Shown piece by piece: positions 8,071 to 15,605 of a stretch of DNA of 46,604 nucleotides. The stretch lies in the NCBI RefSeq assembly GCF_019747315.1, contig NZ_JAIEQY010000080.1:1-46604 (forward strand), read 5' to 3'. The notes beneath the pieces were generated by a model. That model made no database searches. It worked only from the letters and a program-made list of their open reading frames with translations, and was not told where the DNA came from. How positions within the stretch are numbered: position 1 is the first letter of the stretch; the number at the start of each line of letters is the position of its first letter. A program made the position numbers and the translations under genes. The DNA is from Roseococcus sp. (GTDB lineage: Bacteria > Pseudomonadota > Alphaproteobacteria > Acetobacterales > Acetobacteraceae).

Positions 8071-8811
8071 TTAGGCGGCGCGCTGGCGGGCGAAGACGCG
8101 GCTGCAAAATTCGGGATAGGTCTCCAGCATCTCGTCGCAGACCACGCCGCGCAGCAGGGCCAATTCCTCCTGCGTCGGCGCCGGGGTTTCGCCCACGCCT
8201 TCCGGCACGTCGAAATCGAAGCCGGTCATCTGCCGGATGCTCTCCAGCGTCTCGCCCGCGTGAATGGAGGCGAGCGAGAAGCGGGCGCGGTCCGGGTGGA
8301 AGTGGAAGATGCAGCGCCCCGTCACCAGCGCCTGCGCATGGCCACGGCGAAACACGCCCGGCTCCGAAACACCCGGCGCCGAGATATGCGCCACGCGATC
8401 CACCAGCACGCGCGGGCTGTGCTCCTCACGGAACAGGATGGTGCGGCCAGCCATGAAGTACATGAAGGCCGAGCCGAAGCTGCCGGGGAAGCGGACGTCC
8501 ATGCCCGGCCAGTCGCCCGTGCCGATCAGGTTGAGATTGGCCTGCCCGTCAATCTGCCCGCCGCCCAGGAAAAACAGGTCCACGCGGCCCTGGCCCGTCA
8601 GGTCGAACAACTCGCGCGAGCCATCGGTGAAAGGGTTGCCGGTGCGCTTGTGCAGCAGCGAAAGCCGCAGGGGCTCGCCCTGCTTCACGCAAAGCCAGCA
8701 GGCAGCGGCCGGGATGGGCGAGGCCGCGCCGACCGCGATATGCGCCGTCGGCACCGCGCGGATCAGCCGCGCGATGGAGACGGCGAGGAGTTCTTCCGTC
8801 CGGTAGCTCAT
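8071..8811 (-). CDS. CoA-transferase family I, beta-type subunit
   Basis: A 246-residue protein of the glutaconate CoA-transferase B / IpdB type. FFLGGGQIDGQANLN is the conserved G-x-x-Q-x-D-x-x-G/A-N-x-N element. The C-terminal HFHPDRARFSLASIHAGE and FDFDVP stretches resemble the family tail. The ESG/ENG glutamate that carries the CoA thioester in true transferases is not visible at its usual place; LLHKRTGNP stands there. IpdB of steroid ring degradation also lacks it, so a hydrolase-like role is possible. The ATG at 8811 overlaps the alpha stop (ATGA), indicating tight coupling to the partner subunit. Confidence 0.8.
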   Translation of the reverse strand: MSYRTEELLAVSIARLIRAVPTAHIAVGAASPIPAAACWLCVKQGEPLRLSLLHKRTGNPFTDGSRELFDLTGQGRVDLFFLGGGQIDGQANLNLIGTGDWPGMDVRFPGSFGSAFMYFMAGRTILFREEHSPRVLVDRVAHISAPGVSEPGVFRRGHAQALVTGRCIFHFHPDRARFSLASIHAGETLESIRQMTGFDFDVPEGVGETPAPTQEELALLRGVVCDEMLETYPEFCSRVFARQRAA

Positions 8812-9629
8812 TCCGCGGCCACCGCCTGCTTGCCAAACACGTGCTCGGCGCACCATTCGGCGAAGCCCGCCTCCGTCTTGGCGGCGCGGGCGTAGTCGAG
8901 GACGTACTCCGTGTCGAAGCCATATTCATCGAGCAGTGCCGCCGGCTGCGCGCCGCGCTCGGCGATGGCGACGCCCGAGATATAGGTGGCGTTGATCGCG
9001 CCGGGGCAGAGGCGCTCATCCTCCAGGAAATTGCCCTCCACCACGCGCTCCACCGTCACCAAAGCGCGCTTGCTGGCATGGGCGATGGTGGCGCATTCGC
9101 GCCGGCGGCCCACCCAGACATTGCCCGCGCTGTCCGCCATCACCGCGTGGAAGACGGCCACATCGGGGTTGAGCGCCGGCAGCAGCGTGATCTTCTCGCC
9201 GGTCCCAAACGGGCTTTCGACGACCTTCCAATCCGGGCGGTTCGCCAGGATGTCGCTGCCGATCAGCCCGCGGAGCGGCATGAAGGGCACGCCCTTCTCG
9301 GTCGCCTGCAGCATGGTGTGGATGGCGGGGCAGGTGGCGTCCAGGATGCGCAGCTTGCCGGCCTTGAGTGCCGCCGAGAAGCGCGGCGCGAAGCCGGCCT
9401 CGCCCAGCGTCACCGCGCTGGTCTGCACCTCCTCCACGCAGCCGGCGCCGATCAGGATGTCGGTCGCGAAGCCGGAGATGGGCACGCCCACCAGGCGCAG
9501 CCTGCGCGCGCCACGGCGGATCAGCGCCTTGGCGAGTGCGACGGAGGGGAGGGAGTTGTCGGGCGGGAGTGCGATCATCGCCCCATCGGGGATGCTCGCG
9601 GCCATCGCGTCCAGGCTCATTGGGGTCAT
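8808..9629 (-). CDS. CoA-transferase family I, alpha-type subunit
   Basis: A 273-residue partner of the beta-type subunit. MIALPPDNSLPSVALAKALI, RLRLVGVPISGFATDILIGAGCV and the later VFHAVMADSAGNVWVG follow the order of the alpha subunit of glutaconate/acetoacetate-type CoA-transferases and of IpdA. The ATG at 9629 has AAGGAA upstream; a second ATG at 9620 is possible. The two subunits overlap by 4 nt and should form one alpha2beta2-type enzyme. The substrate is not readable from the sequence. Neighbouring hydrolase and nitroreductase genes suggest breakdown of an acyl-CoA derived from an aromatic or alicyclic compound, which is inference. Confidence 0.82.
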   Translation of the reverse strand: MTPMSLDAMAASIPDGAMIALPPDNSLPSVALAKALIRRGARRLRLVGVPISGFATDILIGAGCVEEVQTSAVTLGEAGFAPRFSAALKAGKLRILDATCPAIHTMLQATEKGVPFMPLRGLIGSDILANRPDWKVVESPFGTGEKITLLPALNPDVAVFHAVMADSAGNVWVGRRRECATIAHASKRALVTVERVVEGNFLEDERLCPGAINATYISGVAIAERGAQPAALLDEYGFDTEYVLDYARAAKTEAGFAEWCAEHVFGKQAVAAE

Positions 9630-9669
9630 GGGGCGTTCCTTCCTGGGCGCGAGGCTAGACCGGAAGCGC

Positions 9670-10677
9670 TCAGGCTTCCAGCCACTCCCGCGTCGCGGAT
9701 TTGAGGAAGGCGAAGTCCTCGGGCAGGCCCAGCGGGTTGCCGGCGCGGTGGCCATTGATGCTGGGGATCACGCGCATCTCGGCCAGGCGCAGATGGGGCA
9801 GTTCCAGCGCATTGTCGGCCACGCGGAAATACAGATCGGTCTCGCCGGGCATCAGCAGGACACGCGCCTGGATGGCGCCGAGTGCCAGCGACAGATCGCC
9901 GCCATAGAGCGGGTTGGCGCTGATGTCGCCGGCATCCCAGCCGCGTGCCTGGGCGTAGAGATTGCCGGCATCGCGCATTCCCCAGCGCGCTTCCCACTGG
10001 TTCACCAGGAAGGCTTCCAGGCTGGCTTCGCTCGCGAGGTGGCGGCCGGCGCGATAGAAATCCTGGCTCAGCGCCCAGCTGGCATAGATGCGGCCGAAGG
10101 CGCGCAGCGCGGCCTCAGGCTTGGCGGAGAAGCGGCCGCCGCCGATATGCTCGGGCGCCGCCTCCAGCACCGCCATCAGGCTGCGGAGAAACACCTGATT
10201 GTGCACCGCCGTGCGCGCGCTGCCGCAAATGGCGATGATGCGCTCCACCGCCTCGGGAAAGATCGCGGCCCAGTGATAGGCCTGCTGCGCGCCCATGGAC
10301 CAGCCATAGACGCAGTGGAGGCGCTCGATGCCGAATTGCTCCGCCAGCAGCCGCCGCTGCGCCTGCACATTGTCCCAGGAGGTGACGAGGGCCGGGTAAT
10401 GCGGATCATTGGAAGGGCTGGAGGAAAGGCCGTTGGCGAACATGTCCGGCTGGATGATGAACCAGCGCGTGGGGTCCAGGATGCCGTCGGGCCCGATCAG
10501 CCATTCCAGCTCCGGATGCAGCGCCGAATAGCTGGTGGGGTAGAGGATCACATTGTCGCGCTTCGGCGAGAGCGTGCCATGCGCCTTCCAGCTTAGCTTC
10601 GCGTCGCGGATCACCTCGCCCGAGAGCGTGGTCATGTCACCGAGGGCATGGATGCCCGTTTGCGTGGGCCAGGTCAT
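9670..10677 (-). CDS. MetX-like alpha/beta-fold hydrolase or acyltransferase
   Basis: A 335-residue alpha/beta hydrolase related to homoserine O-acetyltransferases. The nucleophile elbow is YGWSMGAQQAY (GxSxG type), the acid is in PGETDLYF and the base in SINGHRAGNP, so the triad is complete. The opening LSWKAHGTLSPKRDNVILYPTSYS is typical of this MetX-related branch. The ATG at 10677 overlaps the stop of the preceding 60-codon gene (ATGA); an internal ATG at 10635 is also possible. Whether it acylates a hydroxyl or hydrolyses an ester is unclear. It lies 40 nt before the CoA-transferase-like pair, so a catabolic role is likelier than methionine synthesis. Confidence 0.8.
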   Translation of the reverse strand: MTWPTQTGIHALGDMTTLSGEVIRDAKLSWKAHGTLSPKRDNVILYPTSYSALHPELEWLIGPDGILDPTRWFIIQPDMFANGLSSSPSNDPHYPALVTSWDNVQAQRRLLAEQFGIERLHCVYGWSMGAQQAYHWAAIFPEAVERIIAICGSARTAVHNQVFLRSLMAVLEAAPEHIGGGRFSAKPEAALRAFGRIYASWALSQDFYRAGRHLASEASLEAFLVNQWEARWGMRDAGNLYAQARGWDAGDISANPLYGGDLSLALGAIQARVLLMPGETDLYFRVADNALELPHLRLAEMRVIPSINGHRAGNPLGLPEDFAFLKSATREWLEA

Positions 10678-10856
10678 GACAGGGTGAAGGCCTCATGCAG
10701 GGCGGATTGGACCATGCCGCCGAGGACGGCACCGCCGCCGGCCGCATGGATCCAGTCGCCGATGGTGACGGCCGCCACCGCATGGCGCGGCGTCTGGCCG
10801 ATGGCGGGAGAGGCCAGCAGCGCCGCCCCGGCGCCGAGGAGGTGGCGACGATCCAT
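10674..10856 (-). CDS. Small exported protein, unknown function
   Basis: A 60-residue frame that begins MDRRHLLGAGAALLASPAIG, a convincing signal sequence with an RR pair (Tat or Sec). The mature part is only about 40 residues and includes a glycine-rich GGGAVLGG stretch. GGGAGA lies about 12 nt upstream of the ATG, and the stop overlaps the hydrolase start by 4 nt, which supports that it is translated. No family is recognised. It heads the minus-strand operon with the alpha/beta hydrolase and the CoA-transferase-like genes. Confidence 0.55.
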   Translation of the reverse strand: MDRRHLLGAGAALLASPAIGQTPRHAVAAVTIGDWIHAAGGGAVLGGMVQSALHEAFTLS

Positions 10857-10890
10857 CGAACTGGGTCTCCCAAGCGGTGAGGCCTTGGCT

Positions 10891-10943
10891 TAGCCCAGGA
10901 TGCCGCGCCGCGAAACAGCGGGGGCGTGGCCAGGCCTGGGCTA
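10891..10943. promoter_or_regulatory. 9-bp inverted repeat between divergent genes
   Basis: TAGCCCAGG (10891-10899) and CCTGGGCTA (10935-10943) are exact inverted copies about 35 bp apart in the 123-bp divergent gap. They could be half-sites of a regulator or a stem in the leader of the binding-protein gene. Nothing else is recognised in this gap. Confidence 0.25.
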
Positions 10944-10979
10944 CCGTGGTTCACTGGCAACTTCAGAGGAAACACCGCG

Positions 10980-11771
10980 ATGCTTGCCCCGCGCCATCCC
11001 ATCACGCGCCGTGTGGCGCTGTTCAGCCTGGTTCCGGCACTGTCTCCGGCGCTGGTCCAGGCGCAGTCCTGGGCTGTGGCGCCAGGCCCGGTGCTGCGCG
11101 TGGCGATCATCACCTCCAACCCCGTGCTGGTCACGCCGCACCCGCATGGCCCGCCGGGCGGGGTGGCGGTGGGGCTGGCCGAGGCGCTGGGCACCATGCT
11201 GGGCAAGCCGTTGCAACTCATCCCCTACGCCACGCCGGCGGCCTTCGAGGCCAGCCTCGGAAGCGGGGCCTGGGATGTCGGCTTTGCGGTGCGCGATCCT
11301 GCCGGCGCGGCCCGGCTGGCCCTGAGCGATGTCTTCATGGTGGTGGACCAGGTCTATCTCGCGCGGCCCGGATCATCGCTGGCCGCGGCCGGCGATGTGG
11401 ACCGGCCGGGCGTGCGGGTGGGCGTGGCGCAGGGCTCGGCGGCGGATGCGTTCCTGACCACCACGCTCCGCCAGGCGGCGATCATCCGGCTGCCCGGCGG
11501 CACCGGCCCGGCGCGCGATGCGCTGGCCCAGGGGCGGGTGGATGTCTTCGGCGACGATGCGCCGCTGGCAAGCCAGGTCGCGGCCCTCCTGCCGGGCGCC
11601 CGGATGCTGGAGGGACGATTCACGCTGGTGGAGATGGCGCTTGCGCTGCCACCAGGCCAGGCGGAGGGGCTGCCGGTGCTGAATGATTTCCTCCGCGTGT
11701 CCAAGCAGCGGGGGCGCGTGGAGCGCCTGATTGCCGCATCGGGGCTGCAGGGCGTGCGGCAGACGCCTTGA
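10980..11771 (+). CDS. ABC-type periplasmic substrate-binding protein (SBP family 3)
   Basis: A 263-residue exported protein with a signal peptide (about 1-30, ending PALVQAQ). LRVAIITSNPVLV and GVAVGLAEALGTMLGKPLQLI at the start, WDVGFAVRDPA in the middle and RVGVAQGSAADAFL afterwards are the usual features of amino-acid-type (family 3) binding proteins. No permease or ATPase gene adjoins. The ATG at 10980 follows AGAGGA. The stop overlaps the GNAT start. The ligand is unknown, and some such orphans act as sensors rather than transport components. Confidence 0.85.
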   Translation: MLAPRHPITRRVALFSLVPALSPALVQAQSWAVAPGPVLRVAIITSNPVLVTPHPHGPPGGVAVGLAEALGTMLGKPLQLIPYATPAAFEASLGSGAWDVGFAVRDPAGAARLALSDVFMVVDQVYLARPGSSLAAAGDVDRPGVRVGVAQGSAADAFLTTTLRQAAIIRLPGGTGPARDALAQGRVDVFGDDAPLASQVAALLPGARMLEGRFTLVEMALALPPGQAEGLPVLNDFLRVSKQRGRVERLIAASGLQGVRQTP

Positions 11772-12313
11772 TCCTCCGCGGCCCGCGCCTCACGCTGCGG
11801 CCGCTGGCCGAGGGGGATGCCGCGGAATTCGCCGCGCTCAACGGCGATGCGGCGGTGATGCGCCACTTCCCCAAGCCCCTCGACTTCGCCGAGAGCGAGG
11901 CCTTCCGCGCCCGCATCGCGCGGCATTTCGACGAGCACGGCTTTGGCTTCTGGGGCGTGTTCCGGCGGGATGCGCCGGGCCTGGTCGGCCTGGTCGGCCT
12001 GCTCAACATCCCCTGGCGCGCGCGCTTCACCCCGGCCGTGGAGATCGGCTGGCGCATCGCTCCCACGCATCAGCGCCAGGGCCATGCCGAGGAAGCGGCG
12101 CGCATGGCGCTCGCGCATGGCTTTGGCGCATTGGCCCTGCCGGAGATCGTGGCCTTCACCATCCCGGCCAATGCACCCTCCTCGCGGTTGATGGAGAAGC
12201 TCGGCATGGCAGCGGATGGTCGCTTCGCGCATCCCAGCCTGCCCGAGGGCCATCCGATGCGCGAACACCTGCTCTACCGCCTCAGCCGGGAAGACCACGC
12301 CCGGCGCGGTTGA
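11768..12313 (+). CDS. GNAT-family N-acetyltransferase (RimJ/RimL type)
   Basis: A 181-residue acetyltransferase. LRGPRLTLRPLAEGDAAEF is the usual RimJ/RimL opening. The acetyl-CoA binding segment is IAPTHQRQGHAEEAARMAL (R/Q-x-x-G-x-A), followed by VAFTIPANAPSSRLMEKLGM, the conserved N-x-x-S-x-x-x-x-E-K-x-G-M helix. It acetylates an amino group of an unknown protein or small molecule. The start is a TTG at 11768 within TTGA, overlapping the previous stop, so expression is coupled to the binding protein. Confidence 0.88.
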   Translation: MILRGPRLTLRPLAEGDAAEFAALNGDAAVMRHFPKPLDFAESEAFRARIARHFDEHGFGFWGVFRRDAPGLVGLVGLLNIPWRARFTPAVEIGWRIAPTHQRQGHAEEAARMALAHGFGALALPEIVAFTIPANAPSSRLMEKLGMAADGRFAHPSLPEGHPMREHLLYRLSREDHARRG

Positions 12314-12315
12314 TG

Positions 12316-12336
12316 TTGCATTGCAGCAAAATTTGC
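12316..12336. promoter_or_regulatory. TGC/GCA-rich overlapping palindromes upstream of the DUF3141 gene
   Basis: TTGC-N6-GCAA (12316-12329) overlaps GCAAA-A-TTTGC (12326-12336), about 85-100 bp upstream of the DUF3141 ATG. TGC/GCA-rich sites of this kind are known from alphaproteobacterial phasin promoters bound by the PHA-responsive repressor PhaR. I infer a PhaR-type operator here. The rest of the gap (to 12418) ends in GAAGGAG, a good ribosome site. Confidence 0.5.
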
Positions 12337-12418
12337 GCGACATCCGCCCAAGGGTGGCGGCGCGTGCCATAAAGGCGCGGCAAACCCGATCAAGCAGCCA
12401 CCCGCGAAGGAGCTTGCC

Positions 12419-14809
12419 ATGCCGGATGACCAACGCCTGCCCATCACCTGGCGTGCGCCGGCGGAGAAAGGTGCGGCCATCTTCTGGCCCTTCGGCGCCT
12501 GGCATGACTACTGGGTGGATGCGGCGCAGCGGGCCGTGCTCGTGCTCGATGCGCTGCGCCAGCGGGGCGACACGCAGATCGCGCGCAGCCAGAGCGTCGC
12601 GCCCCATGTGCTGAGCTTCGAGGTGGAGCTGCTGGTGGATGGCCGGGAATTGCCCCGGCCGGTGAATTACGGCCTGGTTCGCATCCTCCCGCCGGAGGGC
12701 CAGGTGGTGGACCCCGCCAAGCGCCCCTTCATCGTCTTCGACCCCCGCGCCGGCCATGGGCCTGGCATTGGCGGCATGAAGCAGGAGAGCGAGATCGGCG
12801 TCGCCATCGCGGCCGGCCATCCCTGCTATTTCGTGGGCTTCCTGCCGAACGCCGTGCCGGGCCAGACCATCGAGGATGTCTGCCGGGCGGAAGCGCATTT
12901 CGTCGAGACCGTGATGGCCCGCCACCCCGAGGCGGAAAGCGGCCCCTGCCTGATCGGCAATTGCCAGGCCGGCTGGCAGATCATGATGATGTCCGCGATG
13001 CGCCCCGGCCTTTCCGGCCCCATCCTGCTGGCCGGCGCGCCGCTCTCCTACTGGGCGGGCGTGCGCGGCAGGAACCCGATGCGCTACACGGGCGGCCTGC
13101 TCGGCGGCTCCTGGCTGACCGCGATGACCGGCGATCTCGGCCATGGCACCTTCGATGGCGCGCATCTCATCGCCAATTTCGAGAGCCTGAACCCGGCCAA
13201 CACCTATTGGACCAAGGGCTACAACCTCTACTCCCGGGTGGATACCGAGGCGCCGCGCTTCCTGGATTTCGAAAGCTGGTGGGGCAATCCCGTCACGCTC
13301 AACGCCGGCGAGATGCAGTTCATCGTGGATGAGCTGTTCATCGGCAACAAGCTCTCCACCGGTGCCATGGTCGCGAGCGACGGCACGCGGCTCGACCTGC
13401 GCAACATCACGGCGCCCATCATCGTCTTCTGCTCCTGGGGCGATGACATCACGCCGCCGCAGCAGGCGCTGGGCTGGCTGACGGATCTCTACGCCGATGA
13501 CGCGCAGATGATCGCGGCGGGGCAGACCGTGGTCTACACGGTGCACCAAAGCATCGGGCACCTGGGCATCTTCGTCTCGGGCAAGGTCGCGTCCCGGGAA
13601 CATGGCGAGTTCACCAACTGCATGGACATGATCGAGATGCTGCCGCCGGGCCTCTACGAGGCGGTGATCTCCGAAGTGCCGGAGGGCACGGCCCATCCCG
13701 AGCTGATCCACGGCAAGTACCTGTTCCACCTGGAGCCGCGCGGGCTGGACGATATCCGCGCCCTCGGCGGCAATGACGCGGCGGATGCGCGGCGCTTCGA
13801 GACGGTGGCGCGGGTTTCCGAGATCAATCGCGGCCTCTACCAGCAATTCCTCGCCCCGGTGGTGCGCGCGATGAGCAGCGCGGAATCGGCCGAATTCCTG
13901 CGCCGCACCCATCCCAACCGCCTGCGCTTCGAGATGTTCTCCAGCCAGAACCCGCTGCTCGGCGGCATTCCCGGCCTGGCGGAGGAGGTGCGGCAGATGC
14001 GCCATCCGGTGGGCGAGGATAATCCGCTGCTTCAATGGGAGCGGCAGGTCTCGGCCGGCATCGTGACCATGCTGAACGCCTGGCGCGACACGCGGGACAT
14101 GATGAGGGAGGCAAGCTTCCTCGCCACCTATGGCTCGCCCCTGGTGCAGGCGCTGGTGGGGCTGGGTGGGGCGGAGGCGCGGCCTGCGCCGCGGGACCTG
14201 CTGCGCGACAATGCGGCCGAGCATGCGGCCCTGGCCCTGGCCCGCAACATCGCGTCCGGCGGCCTGGCCGAGGCGACGCTGCGCGGGCTGATCTACATCC
14301 TGCGCGCGGAACAGCGCTTCGATGAGCGTTCCGCCGCCGTGATCGAGACGCTCCGCGCCGCGCAGCCGCGCGAGGCGCGCCTCACCCTCCCGGCCTTCCG
14401 CGCCCTGGTGCGCGACCAGGCGCAGTTGCTGCGGATGGATGAGGCCGGTGCCATCGCCGCCCTTCCCGCCCTGCTGCCCGAGGATGCGGCGGCCCGCGGC
14501 AAGGCCTTCGCGGCGTTGCGCGAGGTGGTGCTGGCCCAGGGCGCGCTCTCGCCGGCGGGTGAGGCGCGACTGGCGGAGCTGGCCGCGATCTTCGGCGTCG
14601 CCGAAGCGGCCGGGCCGGAGACAGTGGCCCCTCCGCCTGTGCTGGAAGCGGCAGTCCCGGAACCGGAATCGCCTGCCATCGCGATCCGCCTCTCGCCCAC
14701 GCGCCCCAAGGCCAAGGCCGCACCCCGCACGCCCAAGCCCGCCGCCACGAAGCGCGCCGCCGTGGCCGCGCCGGAGCCACCGCGCCGCACACCGCGGAGG
14801 CGTTCCTGA
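12419..14809 (+). CDS. DUF3141 protein, PHA synthase-like alpha/beta hydrolase
   Basis: A 796-residue protein of the DUF3141 family, distantly related to polyhydroxyalkanoate synthases. A Cys-Asp-His triad can be placed: C182 in GNCQAGW (lipase-like box), D342 or D343 in SWGDDITPPQQ, and H381 in SIGHLGIF. A helical region follows (about 440-720). The last 50 or so residues are rich in Pro, Ala, Lys and Arg, ending RRTPRRRS, like histone H1 or the DNA-binding tail of phasin PhaF. GAAGGAG precedes the ATG. The gene overlaps fabI by one base, and a phosphate acyltransferase and PhaJ-type hydratase follow, so a role in 3-hydroxyacyl-CoA or PHA metabolism is likely. The real activity of DUF3141 is, to my knowledge, unsettled. 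Confidence 0.85.
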   Translation: MPDDQRLPITWRAPAEKGAAIFWPFGAWHDYWVDAAQRAVLVLDALRQRGDTQIARSQSVAPHVLSFEVELLVDGRELPRPVNYGLVRILPPEGQVVDPAKRPFIVFDPRAGHGPGIGGMKQESEIGVAIAAGHPCYFVGFLPNAVPGQTIEDVCRAEAHFVETVMARHPEAESGPCLIGNCQAGWQIMMMSAMRPGLSGPILLAGAPLSYWAGVRGRNPMRYTGGLLGGSWLTAMTGDLGHGTFDGAHLIANFESLNPANTYWTKGYNLYSRVDTEAPRFLDFESWWGNPVTLNAGEMQFIVDELFIGNKLSTGAMVASDGTRLDLRNITAPIIVFCSWGDDITPPQQALGWLTDLYADDAQMIAAGQTVVYTVHQSIGHLGIFVSGKVASREHGEFTNCMDMIEMLPPGLYEAVISEVPEGTAHPELIHGKYLFHLEPRGLDDIRALGGNDAADARRFETVARVSEINRGLYQQFLAPVVRAMSSAESAEFLRRTHPNRLRFEMFSSQNPLLGGIPGLAEEVRQMRHPVGEDNPLLQWERQVSAGIVTMLNAWRDTRDMMREASFLATYGSPLVQALVGLGGAEARPAPRDLLRDNAAEHAALALARNIASGGLAEATLRGLIYILRAEQRFDERSAAVIETLRAAQPREARLTLPAFRALVRDQAQLLRMDEAGAIAALPALLPEDAAARGKAFAALREVVLAQGALSPAGEARLAELAAIFGVAEAAGPETVAPPPVLEAAVPEPESPAIAIRLSPTRPKAKAAPRTPKPAATKRAAVAAPEPPRRTPRRRS

Positions 14810-15588
14810 TGTCCGGCGTTCCGCATCCCGCGCTGGCCGGCAAGAAGGCGCTGGTCGTCGGCGTCGCCAATGAGCACTCCATCGCCTATGGCTGCGCCAA
14901 GGCGCTCCGCGAGCTCGGCGCCGATCTCGCTATCACCTATCTGAACGAGAAGGCGCGCCCCCATGTGGCGCCGCATGCCGAGGCACTGGGCGCGGAGATC
15001 CTGGCGCCGCTCGATGTCTCGCAGCCCGGCCAGCTGGAGGCGGTCTTCGACCAAGTCACCCGGCGCTGGGGGCGGCTCGACATCCTGGTGCATTCCATTG
15101 CCTTCGCGCCGAAGGAGGATCTGCAGGGCGGGCTCCTCGACTGCTCGGCCGAGGGCTTCGCCAAGGCCATGGACATCTCCTGCCATTCCTTCGTGCGCAT
15201 GGCGAAGCTGGCGGCGCCCCTGATGACCGAGGGCGGCTCCATGTTCGCGATGAGCTATCACGGCGCGGCGCGGGTGGTGCCGAACTACAACGTGATGGGT
15301 CCGGTGAAGGCGGCGCTGGAAGCCTCCTGCCGCTACCTGGCGCATGAGCTGGGGCCGCAGGGCATCCGCGTGCACGCCATCTCGCCCGGGCCGTTGAAGA
15401 CGCGTGCCGCCTCGGGCCTCAAGGGCTTCGATCTGTTGCTGGCAGAAGCGGCCCAGCGCGCGCCGCTGGGCGAATTGGCCGACATCATGGATGTGGGCTT
15501 CGCCTGCGCCTATCTCGCCACCCCCTATGCGCGCCGCGTGACGGGCGGAACCATTTACGTGGATGGCGGCGCCAATATCGTGGCGTGA
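14809..15588 (+). CDS. fabI: Enoyl-[acyl-carrier-protein] reductase FabI
   Basis: A 259-residue NADH-dependent enoyl-ACP reductase of the short-chain dehydrogenase fold. The cofactor loop is VVGVANEHSIAYG, and the active site has Y150, Y160 and K167 in the FabI spacing (Y-x9-Y-x6-K). AISPGPLKTRAASGL and the C-terminal VTGGTIYVDGGANI complete it. It reduces trans-2-enoyl-ACP in fatty acid synthesis. Here it lies inside the DUF3141 operon (TGATG overlap upstream, phosphate acyltransferase downstream). It could therefore be a second copy devoted to acyl-CoA or PHA precursor balance rather than the main housekeeping enzyme. Confidence 0.95.
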   Translation: MSGVPHPALAGKKALVVGVANEHSIAYGCAKALRELGADLAITYLNEKARPHVAPHAEALGAEILAPLDVSQPGQLEAVFDQVTRRWGRLDILVHSIAFAPKEDLQGGLLDCSAEGFAKAMDISCHSFVRMAKLAAPLMTEGGSMFAMSYHGAARVVPNYNVMGPVKAALEASCRYLAHELGPQGIRVHAISPGPLKTRAASGLKGFDLLLAEAAQRAPLGELADIMDVGFACAYLATPYARRVTGGTIYVDGGANIVA

Positions 15589-15605
15589 GCCTCCGGAGAA
15601 TCCGC

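Noticed and set aside
11354-14224. Long minus-strand frame opposite the DUF3141 gene
   Set aside because: The same shadow effect. The composition is unlike a protein, and it covers well-supported plus-strand genes.
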